64,000 nucleotides of DNA, taken from positions 62,001 to 126,000 of the forward strand of contig NZ_JBAKHX010000002.1 of assembly GCF_036906915.1 (NCBI RefSeq), in the 5' to 3' direction. This document shows positions 42,931-52,615 of the stretch, in pieces. The stretch is from Phytohabitans sp036906915 (GTDB lineage: Bacteria; Actinomycetota; Actinomycetes; Mycobacteriales; Micromonosporaceae). Numbering within the stretch: position 1 is the stretch's first letter; every line of letters begins with the position of its first letter. Both the position numbers and the translations under genes were made by a program. The notes beneath the pieces were generated by a model. The model was not told where the DNA came from, did no database searches, and saw only the letters and a list, made by a program, of their open reading frames with translations.

Positions 42931-43048
42931 CTTTCGGGCACGCCGGCACCCGCGACGACGGCATCGCCCGGTGGCATGAGGCAGCAGATTGACGCTGGCT
43001 GAAGTGAATATGGCCGGCAACCAACCAGTACCCCAGGAGGGTATGCCC

Positions 43049-43357
43049 GTGACTACCGCGACCAAGGTTGCGATCAAGCCGCTCGAGGACCGCATTCTGG
43101 TCCAGGCGAACGAGGCTGAGACCACCACGGCGTCGGGCATCGTGATCCCCGACACCGCCAAGGAAAAGCCGCAGGAGGGCACCGTCCTCGCTGTCGGCCC
43201 GGGCCGTATCGACGACAAGGGCAACCGCATCCCGGTTGACGTCAGCGTCGGCGACACGGTCATCTACTCGAAGTACGGCGGCACCGAGGTCAAGTACGCC
43301 GGCGAGGAGTACCTGGTGCTCTCCGCCCGCGACGTCCTCGCGGTCATCGAGAAGTGA
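43049..43357 (+). CDS. groES: Co-chaperonin GroES
   Basis: A 102-residue Hsp10. Core VAIKPLEDRILVQANEAE at the N-terminus, mobile loop ETTTASGIVIPDTAKEKPQ, then KYGGTEVKYAGEEYLVL. I use the GTG eight bases after AGGAGG; an ATG six bases earlier is too close to the ribosome binding site. First gene of the HrcA-controlled heat-shock operon. Confidence 0.97.
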   Translation: MTTATKVAIKPLEDRILVQANEAETTTASGIVIPDTAKEKPQEGTVLAVGPGRIDDKGNRIPVDVSVGDTVIYSKYGGTEVKYAGEEYLVLSARDVLAVIEK

Positions 43358-43374
43358 CTGACTGAAGCTGACAT

Positions 43375-43404
43375 CGCCCCGGGCCGCGCACGTGGTCCGG
43401 GGCG
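43375..43404 (+). other. Hairpin between groES and groEL
   Basis: CGCCCCGG pairs with CCGGGGCG around a 14-base interior that can extend the stem by GCC/GGT. It sits just before the groEL ribosome binding site (CGAAGGGA) and may be a processing or stability element. Confidence 0.5.
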
Positions 43405-43425
43405 TTGCCGCTCGAAGGGATATGC

Positions 43426-45066
43426 ATGGCTAAGATCCTGAGTTTCTCGGATGACGCCCGGCACCTGCTGGAGCACGGCGTCAACCAGCTCGCGGACGCG
43501 GTCAAGGTCACTCTCGGCCCGCGCGGGCGCAACGTCGTACTCGACAAGAAGTTCGGCGCCCCCACGATCACCAACGACGGCGTGACGATCGCCAAGGAGA
43601 TCGAGCTCTCCAACCCGTACGAGAACCTTGGCGCGCAGCTCGTCAAGGAGGTGGCGACGAAGACCAACGACGTCGCCGGTGACGGGACCACCACCGCGAC
43701 CGTGCTCGCCCAGGCGATGGTCCGCGAGGGCCTGCGCAACGTGACCGCCGGCGCCAACCCGGCGGGTCTCAAGCGGGGCATCGACGCGGCCGCCCAGGCG
43801 GTCTCGACGGCGCTGCTGGAGAAGGCGGTCGAGGTCGCCGACAAGCGGTCCATCGCCCACGTCGCCACCATCTCGGCTCAGGACGCCACCATCGGCGACC
43901 TGATCGCCGAGGCGATGGAGAAGGTCGGCCGCGACGGCGTCATCACCGTCGAAGAGGGCTCCACCCTCGCCACGGAGCTGGAGGTCACCGAGGGTCTCCA
44001 GTTCGACAAGGGCTTCGTCTCCCCCCACTTCGTCACCGACCCGGACGCCCAGGAAGCGGTGCTCGAAGACGCGTACGTGCTCGTCACGACGCAGAAGATC
44101 TCGGCCGTCGAGGAGCTGCTGCCGCTGCTGGAGAAGGTGCTCCAGGCCAGCAAGCCGCTGCTGATCATCGCGGAAGACGTCGAGGGTCAGGCGCTGGCCA
44201 CGCTCGTGGTCAACGCGATCCGCAAGACCTTCAAGGTCTGCGCGGTCAAGGCGCCCGGCTTCGGCGACCGGCGCAAGGCCATGCTCCAGGACATCGCCAT
44301 CCTCACCGGTGGCGCGGTCGTGGCGCCCGAGCTTGGCTACAAGCTCGACGGGGTCGGCCTCGAGGTGCTCGGCCAGGCGCGGCGGATCGTCGTCGACAAG
44401 GACAACACCACGATCATCGAGGGTGGCGGCCGCTCCGACGAGGTCGCCGACCGGGTGGCCCAGCTCCGCAAGGAGATCGAGGCCAGCGACTCCGACTGGG
44501 ACCGCGAAAAGCTCCAGGAGCGGCTGGCCAAGCTCTCCGGCGGCATCGCGGTCGTCAAGGCCGGGGGCGCCACCGAGGTGGAGCTGAAGGAGCGCAAGCA
44601 CCGCATCGAAGACGCGATCTCGGCCACCAAGGCCGCGGTCGAAGAGGGCACCGTGCCCGGCGGCGGCGCCGCGCTGGCGCAGATCCTGTCTGTGCTGGAC
44701 GGCGACCTGGGCCTCAAGGGTGACGAGGCCGTCGGCGTGTCGATCGTCCGCAAGGCGCTCGTCGAGCCGCTGCGGTGGATCGCGCAAAACGCCGGCCACG
44801 ACGGTTACGTGGTGGTCGAGAAGGTGCGCGAGCAGGCGTGGGGCCACGGCCTCGACGCCGCGATCGGGCAGTACGTCGACCTGGCCGCCTCCGGCATCAT
44901 CGACCCGGTCAAGGTGACCCGCAACGCGGTCACCAACGCCGCGTCGATCGCCGGCCTCCTGCTCACCACCGAGAGCCTCGTGGTGGAGAAGCCGGAAAAG
45001 GCCGAGCCCGCCGCCGCGGGTGGTCACGGCCACGGTCACGGCCACCAGCACGGCCCCGGTTTCTAA
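43426..45066 (+). CDS. groEL: Chaperonin GroEL1 with His-rich C-terminus
   Basis: A 546-residue Hsp60. ATP-binding GDGTTTATVLAQAM, equatorial VTLGPRGRNVVLDKKFGAP, and late VPGGGAALAQILS are all intact. The C-terminus GGHGHGHGHQHGPGF is His-rich, the mark of actinobacterial GroEL1, the copy next to groES; the second paralogue with a GGM tail usually lies elsewhere. The ATG has CGAAGGGA upstream. A strong hairpin follows the stop. Confidence 0.97.
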   Translation: MAKILSFSDDARHLLEHGVNQLADAVKVTLGPRGRNVVLDKKFGAPTITNDGVTIAKEIELSNPYENLGAQLVKEVATKTNDVAGDGTTTATVLAQAMVREGLRNVTAGANPAGLKRGIDAAAQAVSTALLEKAVEVADKRSIAHVATISAQDATIGDLIAEAMEKVGRDGVITVEEGSTLATELEVTEGLQFDKGFVSPHFVTDPDAQEAVLEDAYVLVTTQKISAVEELLPLLEKVLQASKPLLIIAEDVEGQALATLVVNAIRKTFKVCAVKAPGFGDRRKAMLQDIAILTGGAVVAPELGYKLDGVGLEVLGQARRIVVDKDNTTIIEGGGRSDEVADRVAQLRKEIEASDSDWDREKLQERLAKLSGGIAVVKAGGATEVELKERKHRIEDAISATKAAVEEGTVPGGGAALAQILSVLDGDLGLKGDEAVGVSIVRKALVEPLRWIAQNAGHDGYVVVEKVREQAWGHGLDAAIGQYVDLAASGIIDPVKVTRNAVTNAASIAGLLLTTESLVVEKPEKAEPAAAGGHGHGHGHQHGPGF

Positions 45067-45080
45067 CCGGTTCCTTACGT

Positions 45081-45123
45081 AGTCTCCCGCACCATCGGGT
45101 TCACCCCGAAGGTGCGGGAGACT
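45081..45123 (+). terminator. Terminator of groES-groEL (overlaps the leader of the next gene)
   Basis: AGTCTCCCGCACC pairs with GGTGCGGGAGACT, and an inner TCGGG/CCCGA extends the stem around a 5-base loop. The right arm contains GGGAG, the only ribosome binding site candidate for the molybdoenzyme starting at 45130. Confidence 0.85.
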
Positions 45124-45129
45124 TGCGTT

Positions 45130-46632
45130 ATGCGGGACGCGGTGCGTGGCGGGCTGGTCGGTGTCGGCGCGGCCGCCGTGGCGCTCGGGGTAGCCGAGGC
45201 CGTTGCCGTGTTCACCGGACCGCGCAGCGCGCCTCTCGTGGCGGTGGGCGGCGTCGTCGTCGACCACGTGCCCGAGCCGCTCAAGCAGTTCGCCATCGAC
45301 GTCTTCGGCGTACACGACAAGACCGCGCTGCTGATCGGCACCGTCGTGCTGCTCGCCGCGTTCGCAGCCGTCATCGGCGTCCTCGCGCTCCGCAGCTTCT
45401 GGTACGGCGTCGCCGGCATCGCCGCGTTCGGGCTGATCGGGGTCGCCGCCGCGCTGACCCGGCCCGACGCCGGCCCAGCCGTGGCCCTGCCGTCGCTGCT
45501 CGGCGCGCTGGTCGCCCTGGGAGTCCTCTGGGCGCTGATCGAGCTGCCCGACATCGGCGAGCACGAGGTCGACCGGCGGCGGCTGCTCACCGGTGTCGCG
45601 CTGGCGGTGGGCGCGGCCGCGGTCACCGGGTTCGGCGGGCGGTGGCTGGCCACCCGGCGCAGCGTGTCGGAGGCCCGTTCCTTGGTGGACCTCCCGGTGC
45701 CGGCCAGCCCCGCACCGGCGGTACCGGCGGGCGCCGACCTGTCGGTGACCCAGCTCGCCACGTACGTCACCTCGAACTCCGCGTTCTACCGCATCGACAC
45801 CGCGCTGGTCGTGCCGCAGGTCGACCCGGCTGACTGGGCGCTGAAGATCCACGGGCGGGTGCGCCGGCCCATGACGCTCACCTTCGAACAACTCCTGGCA
45901 CGGCCGATGATCGAGCGGTACGTCACCCTGGCCTGCGTCTCCAACGAGGTGGGCGGCGACCTCATCGGCAACGCCCGCTGGCTGGGCGTACCGCTGAAGG
46001 ACCTGCTCGACGAGGCCGAGCCGCAGGGCGGCGCCGACCAGGTGGTGGGCCGGTCGGCGGACGGCTGGACCTGCGGCACGCCCACCGCCGCCCTGCGCGA
46101 CGGGCGCGACGCCATGCTCGCGGTCGGTATGAACGGCGAGCCGCTGCCGATCGAGCACGGATTCCCGGTACGCATGGTCGTGCCGGGCCTCTACGGCTAC
46201 GTGTCGGCCTGCAAGTGGCTCACCGAGCTCGAGCTGACCAGCTTCGCCGACTTCGACGCGTACTGGGTGCCGCGCGGCTGGGCTGCCCAGGCGCCCATCA
46301 AGACCCAGTCCCGCATCGACACCCCGCGCGGGCGCAACAACCTGGTCGCCGGGCCGGTCACCGTCGCCGGTGTGGCGTGGGCGCAGCACCGTGGCGTCGC
46401 CAAGGTGGAGGTACGGGTCGACGGCGGGCCCTGGCAGGAGGCCACACTCGCCCGCACCGTCTCCATCGACACGTGGGTGCAGTGGTCATGGCGGTGGCAG
46501 GCGACCCGTGGCGAGCACACGCTCCAGGTACGCGCCACGGACACCGCTGGGGCCGTGCAGCCGGAGGAGCAGCGGCCGCCCGACCCCGACGGTGCTACCG
46601 GGTGGCACTCGGTCGACGTTGAGGTGGAATAG
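45130..46632 (+). CDS. Membrane-bound molybdopterin oxidoreductase, sulfite-oxidase family
   Basis: A ~500-residue protein with five N-terminal TM helices (first GGLVGVGAAAVALGVAEAVA, last LLTGVALAVGAAAVTGFGG at ~160), then an outer Mo-pterin domain with LKIHGRVRRPMTLTFEQLL and the Mo-ligand Cys in VTLACVSNEVGGD, and a C-terminal dimerisation domain (VEVRVDGGPWQEA). Related to sulfite oxidase/YedY-type enzymes; substrate unknown. I use the ATG because an in-frame GTG at 45112 lies inside the groEL terminator. The 3' end overlaps whiD by 38 bases. Confidence 0.86.
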   Translation: MRDAVRGGLVGVGAAAVALGVAEAVAVFTGPRSAPLVAVGGVVVDHVPEPLKQFAIDVFGVHDKTALLIGTVVLLAAFAAVIGVLALRSFWYGVAGIAAFGLIGVAAALTRPDAGPAVALPSLLGALVALGVLWALIELPDIGEHEVDRRRLLTGVALAVGAAAVTGFGGRWLATRRSVSEARSLVDLPVPASPAPAVPAGADLSVTQLATYVTSNSAFYRIDTALVVPQVDPADWALKIHGRVRRPMTLTFEQLLARPMIERYVTLACVSNEVGGDLIGNARWLGVPLKDLLDEAEPQGGADQVVGRSADGWTCGTPTAALRDGRDAMLAVGMNGEPLPIEHGFPVRMVVPGLYGYVSACKWLTELELTSFADFDAYWVPRGWAAQAPIKTQSRIDTPRGRNNLVAGPVTVAGVAWAQHRGVAKVEVRVDGGPWQEATLARTVSIDTWVQWSWRWQATRGEHTLQVRATDTAGAVQPEEQRPPDPDGATGWHSVDVEVE

Positions 46633-46993
46633 CCGGCACCGACTTGTGCGGCTTGCCGAGCCGGGCCTCCAGGCGGTCGATGTCGACCCGGGTGCGGTAC
46701 CGGTTGGCCAGGTCTTCCCAGCCCACCGCCAGTAGCCGCAGCCGTTCCGACTCGCTGAAGCCGCCCCACACGCCGTACGGCTCCCGCACGGACAGCGCGT
46801 GCGCCGCGCACTCGGCCCGCACCGGACAGGCACCGCACACCGCCTTCGCCTTCGCCTCGCGCTTGTTGCGAGTGGTGCCGCGCTCGCCATCAGGGTGGAA
46901 GAACTGGGCGCTGTCGCGACCTCGACATGCGCCAAGCAGTTGCCAATCCCAGATATCCGCGATGGGCCCAGGCAGTCTGCTCACGTTGGCCAC
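46595..46993 (-). CDS. whiD: WhiB-family regulator WhiD (WhiB3 type)
   Basis: A 132-residue [4Fe-4S] regulator. Cysteines: LLGACRGRD, then CGACPVRAEC; the β-turn GVWGGFSESER follows. The N-terminus LPGPIADIWDWQLLGACRG and FFHPDGERG match WhiD of Streptomyces and WhiB3 of M. tuberculosis, which respond to redox/NO and control development or lipid synthesis with the principal sigma factor. GGGAGGAGGG precedes the GTG. Its place beside bldM is as in Streptomyces. Confidence 0.95.
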   Translation of the reverse strand: MANVSRLPGPIADIWDWQLLGACRGRDSAQFFHPDGERGTTRNKREAKAKAVCGACPVRAECAAHALSVREPYGVWGGFSESERLRLLAVGWEDLANRYRTRVDIDRLEARLGKPHKSVPAIPPQRRPSATR

Positions 46994-47135
46994 TGCGCCC
47001 TCCTCCCGACTCGTGCCACTGCGTACCCGGTCGGGTCGGGGAGGAAACAACGAGCGAAGGCCTCTCCGAGAACTGTCGGGAAGTTTCAACTTCTTTAGCG
47101 TCAAAAGACCGTAATGATCACTTGGTTGCGTGGTC

Positions 47136-47161
47136 TCCTCCTCAGAGGATTTTGAGGAGGA
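47136..47161 (+). promoter_or_regulatory. Hairpin covering the bldM ribosome binding site
   Basis: TCCTCCTCA (47136-47144) pairs perfectly with TGAGGAGGA (47153-47161) across an 8-base loop. The right arm is the Shine-Dalgarno sequence itself, so the folded RNA would hide it. Confidence 0.6.
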
Positions 47162-47166
47162 TGACT

Positions 47167-48030
47167 GTGCGAACCGTCCTCGTGTGCGTCCGGACACCGC
47201 TCGCCGCGCAGACCGTGGCAGCGGCCGCGGCTCGGCTCGGTCTGAGCGGCGCCGTCCGCACCGCCGTGACCGAGACCGAAGCGCTTCTCCGGCTCGCCGA
47301 ACGGCCTGCGGATATTGTGCTCGCCGACACCGCGCTGACCCGGCGGGACAGCGTGGGATTCACCCGGCGGGTACTAGTCCGGGCGCCCAGCGCGATCCTC
47401 ATCCTGTTCGGCACCGAGGATCCACGGGTGTCCGCAGCGGTGATCGCGGCGGGCGCTCGGGGTGTACTCCGCGGTGGCGACCACGATCTGGTCAGCGTGG
47501 TCGCCAAGGCGCTGCTCCTGTGCCTGCCCGACCGCTCGTCTCCGGGTGGGGCTGGGCGCACGGCGTCGGCGGCCCCCGCACCCCGCGAGACACCCGGCCC
47601 GTCGAATGGCCTTCCGGCCGTCGCCACGACACCCCGTCCGGCGCCGTCGGCCGGCCCACCAGGACCCCACGGTCCGCACACCCCGCAGGGGCCTCACGGC
47701 CCGTCCGTGGTGCCGGCCCAGCGCGACCAGCCCGAGCTGAGCCCCAACCGCCCCACGGTCCCCGGCCCCAACGCCGGCCCCGCTTGGCGCGCCGGCCAAC
47801 GTAACGGCGACCGCACCGACGCGGTGGCGCGCAGGATGGCGCTCACCGAGCGGGAGCTGCAGGTGCTGCGGGGGATGGCCGACGGTAAGAGCAACGCCGA
47901 GATCGGGCGCGAACTCTTCGTCTCGGAGGACACCGTCAAGACGCACGCCCGGCGCCTGTTTCGCAAGCTCGGCGCCCGCGACCGCGCCCACGCGGTAGCG
48001 GCCGGCTTCCGAGCCGGCCTGGTCGCCTGA
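47167..48030 (+). CDS. bldM: BldM-type response-regulator-like transcription factor with long linker
   Basis: A ~287-residue regulator. The C-terminal LuxR helix-turn-helix (LTERELQVLRGMADGKSNAE ... DTVKTHARRLF, ending HAVAAGFRAGLVA) is nearly identical to BldM of Streptomyces. The receiver-like N-terminus (~1-120) lacks the acidic pair (VCVRTP where BldM has VCDDSP) and the conserved Lys (VLRGGD), so phosphorylation is unlikely. A Pro/Gly-rich linker of ~90 residues makes it longer than the ~200-residue BldM. The GTG is spaced six bases from GAGGAGG; an ATG at 47161 touches it. Position between whiD and guaB agrees with bldM. Confidence 0.85.
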   Translation: MRTVLVCVRTPLAAQTVAAAAARLGLSGAVRTAVTETEALLRLAERPADIVLADTALTRRDSVGFTRRVLVRAPSAILILFGTEDPRVSAAVIAAGARGVLRGGDHDLVSVVAKALLLCLPDRSSPGGAGRTASAAPAPRETPGPSNGLPAVATTPRPAPSAGPPGPHGPHTPQGPHGPSVVPAQRDQPELSPNRPTVPGPNAGPAWRAGQRNGDRTDAVARRMALTERELQVLRGMADGKSNAEIGRELFVSEDTVKTHARRLFRKLGARDRAHAVAAGFRAGLVA

Positions 48031-48039
48031 CCCAACCCG

Positions 48040-48063
48040 CCCCCCGCGTCCGCCCGCGGGGGG
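48040..48063. terminator. Bidirectional hairpin between bldM and the DUF5319 gene
   Basis: CCCCCCGCG and CGCGGGGGG form a 9-bp stem with a 6-base loop between convergent genes. Confidence 0.7.
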
Positions 48064-48071
48064 CCGCGCGG

Positions 48072-48467
48072 CTACGTGTCGTCTGACTCGTCGGAAAGCG
48101 TGTCGTGTACGCCGTCGGCGTAGCCGCGGGCGTACTCCCAGGTGACGTAGTGATCCGGGTCCGGGTCGTAGGCCGGCTCGTGCACGCGGGGGCGCCCGGA
48201 GCTGAGCAGGTGTCGCAGATTGCCCCGGAGCAGATCCCAGTCGAAGTAGTGCGGCTCGTGACAGTCTTCGCACTCGATCACCAGGCCACGCACCCCGATG
48301 GGGCTCAGTAGCGCCTGGTAGATCTCGAGGTCGGCCAGATCCTCCAGCACGTCCTGCCGCTCGGTGTCGGACAGCGGGTCGAGCTGGCCATCCTCACCAA
48401 GGTCGTCCAGTCCGGCGGACGGGTCAGCGGGGTCTCCGCTGAACGGGTCGATCGGCTCGTCTTGCAC
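48072..48467 (-). CDS. DUF5319 protein
   Basis: A ~131-residue acidic protein. The N-terminus QDEPIDPFSGDPADP and the Cys pair ECEDCHEPHYFDWDLL are the family marks; the latter could bind a metal. Orthologues lie beside guaB in Mycobacterium (Rv3412) and Streptomyces. Function unknown. The GTG is chosen at the conserved N-terminus; the ribosome binding site GGAAGG touches it. Divergent from guaB across 101 bases. Confidence 0.88.
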   Translation of the reverse strand: MQDEPIDPFSGDPADPSAGLDDLGEDGQLDPLSDTERQDVLEDLADLEIYQALLSPIGVRGLVIECEDCHEPHYFDWDLLRGNLRHLLSSGRPRVHEPAYDPDPDHYVTWEYARGYADGVHDTLSDESDDT

Positions 48468-48568
48468 CCTTCCACCGTAGTCGTATCCCCGCTCTCCGCG
48501 CCGACCTGAACCCGACCTGAACTGGCGTCCCGGTAGGATGAACCATCGCGTCACCAAGGAGATCAACT

Positions 48569-50062
48569 GTGGAGAATGCGCCCAGCTTCGAGACCGTGCC
48601 GATCGGGCTGACGTTCGACGACGTGCTGCTCCAGCCAGCCGAGTCTGACGTGGTGCCCAGCAAGGTCGCCACGGCGACGAGGATGAGCCGCAACATCACT
48701 CTCACGATCCCCTTGCTGTCGAGCGCGATGGATACCGTCACCGAGGGGCGGATGGCTATCGCGATGGCCCGGCAGGGCGGCATCGGCGTGCTCCACCGCA
48801 ACCTCTCGATCGAGGATCAGGCACTCCAGGTCGACCTGGTCAAGCGGTCCGAGGCCGGCATGGTGACCAACCCGATCACCTGTAGCCCCGACGACACCCT
48901 GCGCGACGTCGACGCGCTCTGCGCGCGATACCGGATCTCCGGTGCGCCGGTCACCGACGCCAGCGGCACGCTGGTAGGCATCGTCACCAACCGTGACATG
49001 CGGTTCGTGACCGACGGTGCCACCCCTGTGCGCGAGATCATGACGCAGATGCCGCTGGTCACCGGGCCGGTGGGGGTCTCCAAGGAAGACGCGCTGGCCC
49101 TGCTGCGCCAGCACAAGATCGAGAAGCTGCCGATCGTCGACAACGCGGGGCGGCTGCGTGGCCTGATCACGGTCAAAGACTTCGCCAAGAGCGAGCAATT
49201 CCCCAACGCCACCAAAGACGACGCCGGCCGGCTGCGGGTCGCCGCCGCGATTGGTGTCGGCGACGACGCCTACAAGCGGGCCCGGGCGCTCATCGACGCC
49301 GGCGTCGACGTGCTCGTCGTCGACAGCGCGCACGGCCACAGCCGCAACGTGCTGGAGATGGTCGCCCTCCTGAAGAAAGACACCTCGGTCGACGTGGTGG
49401 GCGGCAACGTGGCGACGTACGCGGGCGCCAAGGCGCTCGTCGACGCGGGTGCCGACGCGGTCAAGGTCGGCGTGGGTCCGGGCGCGATCTGCACCACGCG
49501 CGTGGTCGCGGGCGTGGGCGTCCCCCAGATCACGGCGATCATGGAGGCCACGCGGGCGTGCCGGCCGGCGGGCGTGCCGGTCATCGGCGACGGTGGCATC
49601 CAGTACAGCGGGGACATCGCGAAGGCTCTGGTGGCCGGCGCGAGCACGGTCATGCTGGGCAGCCTGCTCGCGGGTTGTGAGGAGAGCCCCGGCGACCTGC
49701 TCTTCATCAACGGCAAGCAGTTCAAGTCGTACCGGGGGATGGGCTCGCTCGGCGCCATGCAGTCGCGCGGCCAGGCCCGTTCCTACTCCAAGGACCGCTA
49801 CTTCCAGGACGACGTGCTGAGCGAAGACAAGCTCGTGCCGGAGGGCGTCGAGGGGCAGGTGCCGTACCGGGGGCCGCTCTCTCAGGTCGCCCACCAGCTC
49901 ATCGGCGGCCTCCGCGCCGCCATGGGGTACGTCGGTGCGGAGAGCATTCCCGAGTTGCACCGCCGCGGTCAGCTCATCCGGATCACCGCGGCGGGGCTCA
50001 AGGAGAGCCACCCCCACGACATCCAGATGACCGTCGAGGCGCCCAACTACCACACTCGATAG
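48569..50062 (+). CDS. guaB: IMP dehydrogenase GuaB
   Basis: A 497-residue enzyme oxidising IMP to XMP, the entry step to guanine nucleotides. N-terminal LTFDDVLLQPAESDVVPS, two CBS domains (~100-215), the catalytic loop GPGAICTTRV with Cys308, GDGGIQYSGDIAKAL and the flap GSLGAMQSRGQARSYS. AAGGAG precedes the GTG. It forms a pathway pair with guaA 5.4 kb downstream. Confidence 0.97.
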   Translation: MENAPSFETVPIGLTFDDVLLQPAESDVVPSKVATATRMSRNITLTIPLLSSAMDTVTEGRMAIAMARQGGIGVLHRNLSIEDQALQVDLVKRSEAGMVTNPITCSPDDTLRDVDALCARYRISGAPVTDASGTLVGIVTNRDMRFVTDGATPVREIMTQMPLVTGPVGVSKEDALALLRQHKIEKLPIVDNAGRLRGLITVKDFAKSEQFPNATKDDAGRLRVAAAIGVGDDAYKRARALIDAGVDVLVVDSAHGHSRNVLEMVALLKKDTSVDVVGGNVATYAGAKALVDAGADAVKVGVGPGAICTTRVVAGVGVPQITAIMEATRACRPAGVPVIGDGGIQYSGDIAKALVAGASTVMLGSLLAGCEESPGDLLFINGKQFKSYRGMGSLGAMQSRGQARSYSKDRYFQDDVLSEDKLVPEGVEGQVPYRGPLSQVAHQLIGGLRAAMGYVGAESIPELHRRGQLIRITAAGLKESHPHDIQMTVEAPNYHTR

Positions 50063-50072
50063 GAGTACGTGC

Positions 50073-51191
50073 GTGCGAGACGTGGTCGAGATCGGGTTGG
50101 GTAAGACCGCGCAGCGCGGCTACCACCTTGACGACATAGCAATCGTGCCGAGCCGGCGCACCCGAGACGTGGACGACGTGTCCACGGCCTGGCAGCTCGA
50201 CGCGTACCAGTTTCAGATCCCCTGCGTCGCGCACCCGTCCGACGCGACCATGAGCCCGGCGACGGCCGTGACGCTCGGGCAGTTGGGCGGCCTCGGCGTG
50301 CTCAACGTCGAGGGCCTGTGGACCCGCTACGAAGACCCGGTCAAGGTGCTCGACGAGCTGGCATCGCTCGAGGACGACGCGCCCACGACGCGGCGGCTGC
50401 AGGAGGCGTACGCCGAGCCGATCCGCCCCGAGCTGATCGCCGAGCGGGTGCGCCAGATGCGCGAGGGCGGCATCACGGTCGCCGTGCGCGTGTCGCCGCA
50501 GCACACGCTGGCGCTGGCCCCGGTGATCCTCGACGCCGGCGTCGACATCCTGGTCATCCAGGGCACGCTGGTATCGGCCGAGCACGTCTCGACGAACGAC
50601 GAGCCGCTCAACCTCAAGGAGTTCATCGCCGACCTCGACCTGCCGGTGATCGCCGGTGGCTGCACCGACTACAAGACGGCGCTGCACCTGATGCGCACCG
50701 GCGCGGCCGGGGTGATCGTCGGCATCGGCGGCGACCAGTGGTCGACCACCGACACGGTGCTGGGCATCCGGGTGCCGATGGCCACCGCGATCGCCGACGC
50801 GGCGGCTGCCCGGCGGGACTACCTCGACGAGACCGGCGGGCGTTACGTGCACCTGATCGCCGACGGTGACATCTCCACCTCGGGCGACATCGCCAAGGCG
50901 CTCGGTTGCGGCGCCGACGCGGTGATGCTGGGCGAGCCGCTGTCGCTGGCAGCCGATGCGCCGGCGGCGGGTGCCTGGTGGCACTCGGCGGCCAGCCACC
51001 CGAAGCTGCCGCGCGGCGGGTTCGGTGTGTCCAGCGACCCGTTGGGGTCGATGGAAAGGGTGCTGTACGGTCCGGCCGACGAGCCGGACGGGCAGCTCAA
51101 CCTGTTCGGCGGGCTCAAGCGGGCGATGGCCAAGTGCGGTTACCGCGACCTGAAGGAGTTTCAGCGGGTCGGGCTCGTGCTCGATCGGTAA
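50073..51191 (+). CDS. guaB3: IMP dehydrogenase-related protein GuaB3
   Basis: A 372-residue TIM-barrel paralogue of GuaB without CBS domains. VEIGLGKTAQRGYHLDDI and IVPSRRTRDVDDVSTAWQLD define the GuaB3 family (Rv3410c). The catalytic Cys loop of true IMP dehydrogenases is replaced by GIGGDQWSTTDTVLGI, so the classical reaction is unlikely; GuaB3 proteins in cyanobacteria are reported to act as GMP reductases, but those keep a Cys. Role here uncertain. It starts 10 bases after guaB and is surely co-transcribed. Confidence 0.93.
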   Translation: MRDVVEIGLGKTAQRGYHLDDIAIVPSRRTRDVDDVSTAWQLDAYQFQIPCVAHPSDATMSPATAVTLGQLGGLGVLNVEGLWTRYEDPVKVLDELASLEDDAPTTRRLQEAYAEPIRPELIAERVRQMREGGITVAVRVSPQHTLALAPVILDAGVDILVIQGTLVSAEHVSTNDEPLNLKEFIADLDLPVIAGGCTDYKTALHLMRTGAAGVIVGIGGDQWSTTDTVLGIRVPMATAIADAAAARRDYLDETGGRYVHLIADGDISTSGDIAKALGCGADAVMLGEPLSLAADAPAAGAWWHSAASHPKLPRGGFGVSSDPLGSMERVLYGPADEPDGQLNLFGGLKRAMAKCGYRDLKEFQRVGLVLDR

Positions 51192-51205
51192 GTACCCTCG
51201 ATTGG

Positions 51206-52611
<1,406 letters not shown>

Positions 52612-52615
<4 letters not shown>

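Noticed and set aside
45112..45129. Upstream GTG start for the molybdoenzyme
   Set aside because: It lies within the right arm of the groEL terminator hairpin and has no ribosome binding site of its own; the ATG at 45130 gives a normal membrane-protein N-terminus.
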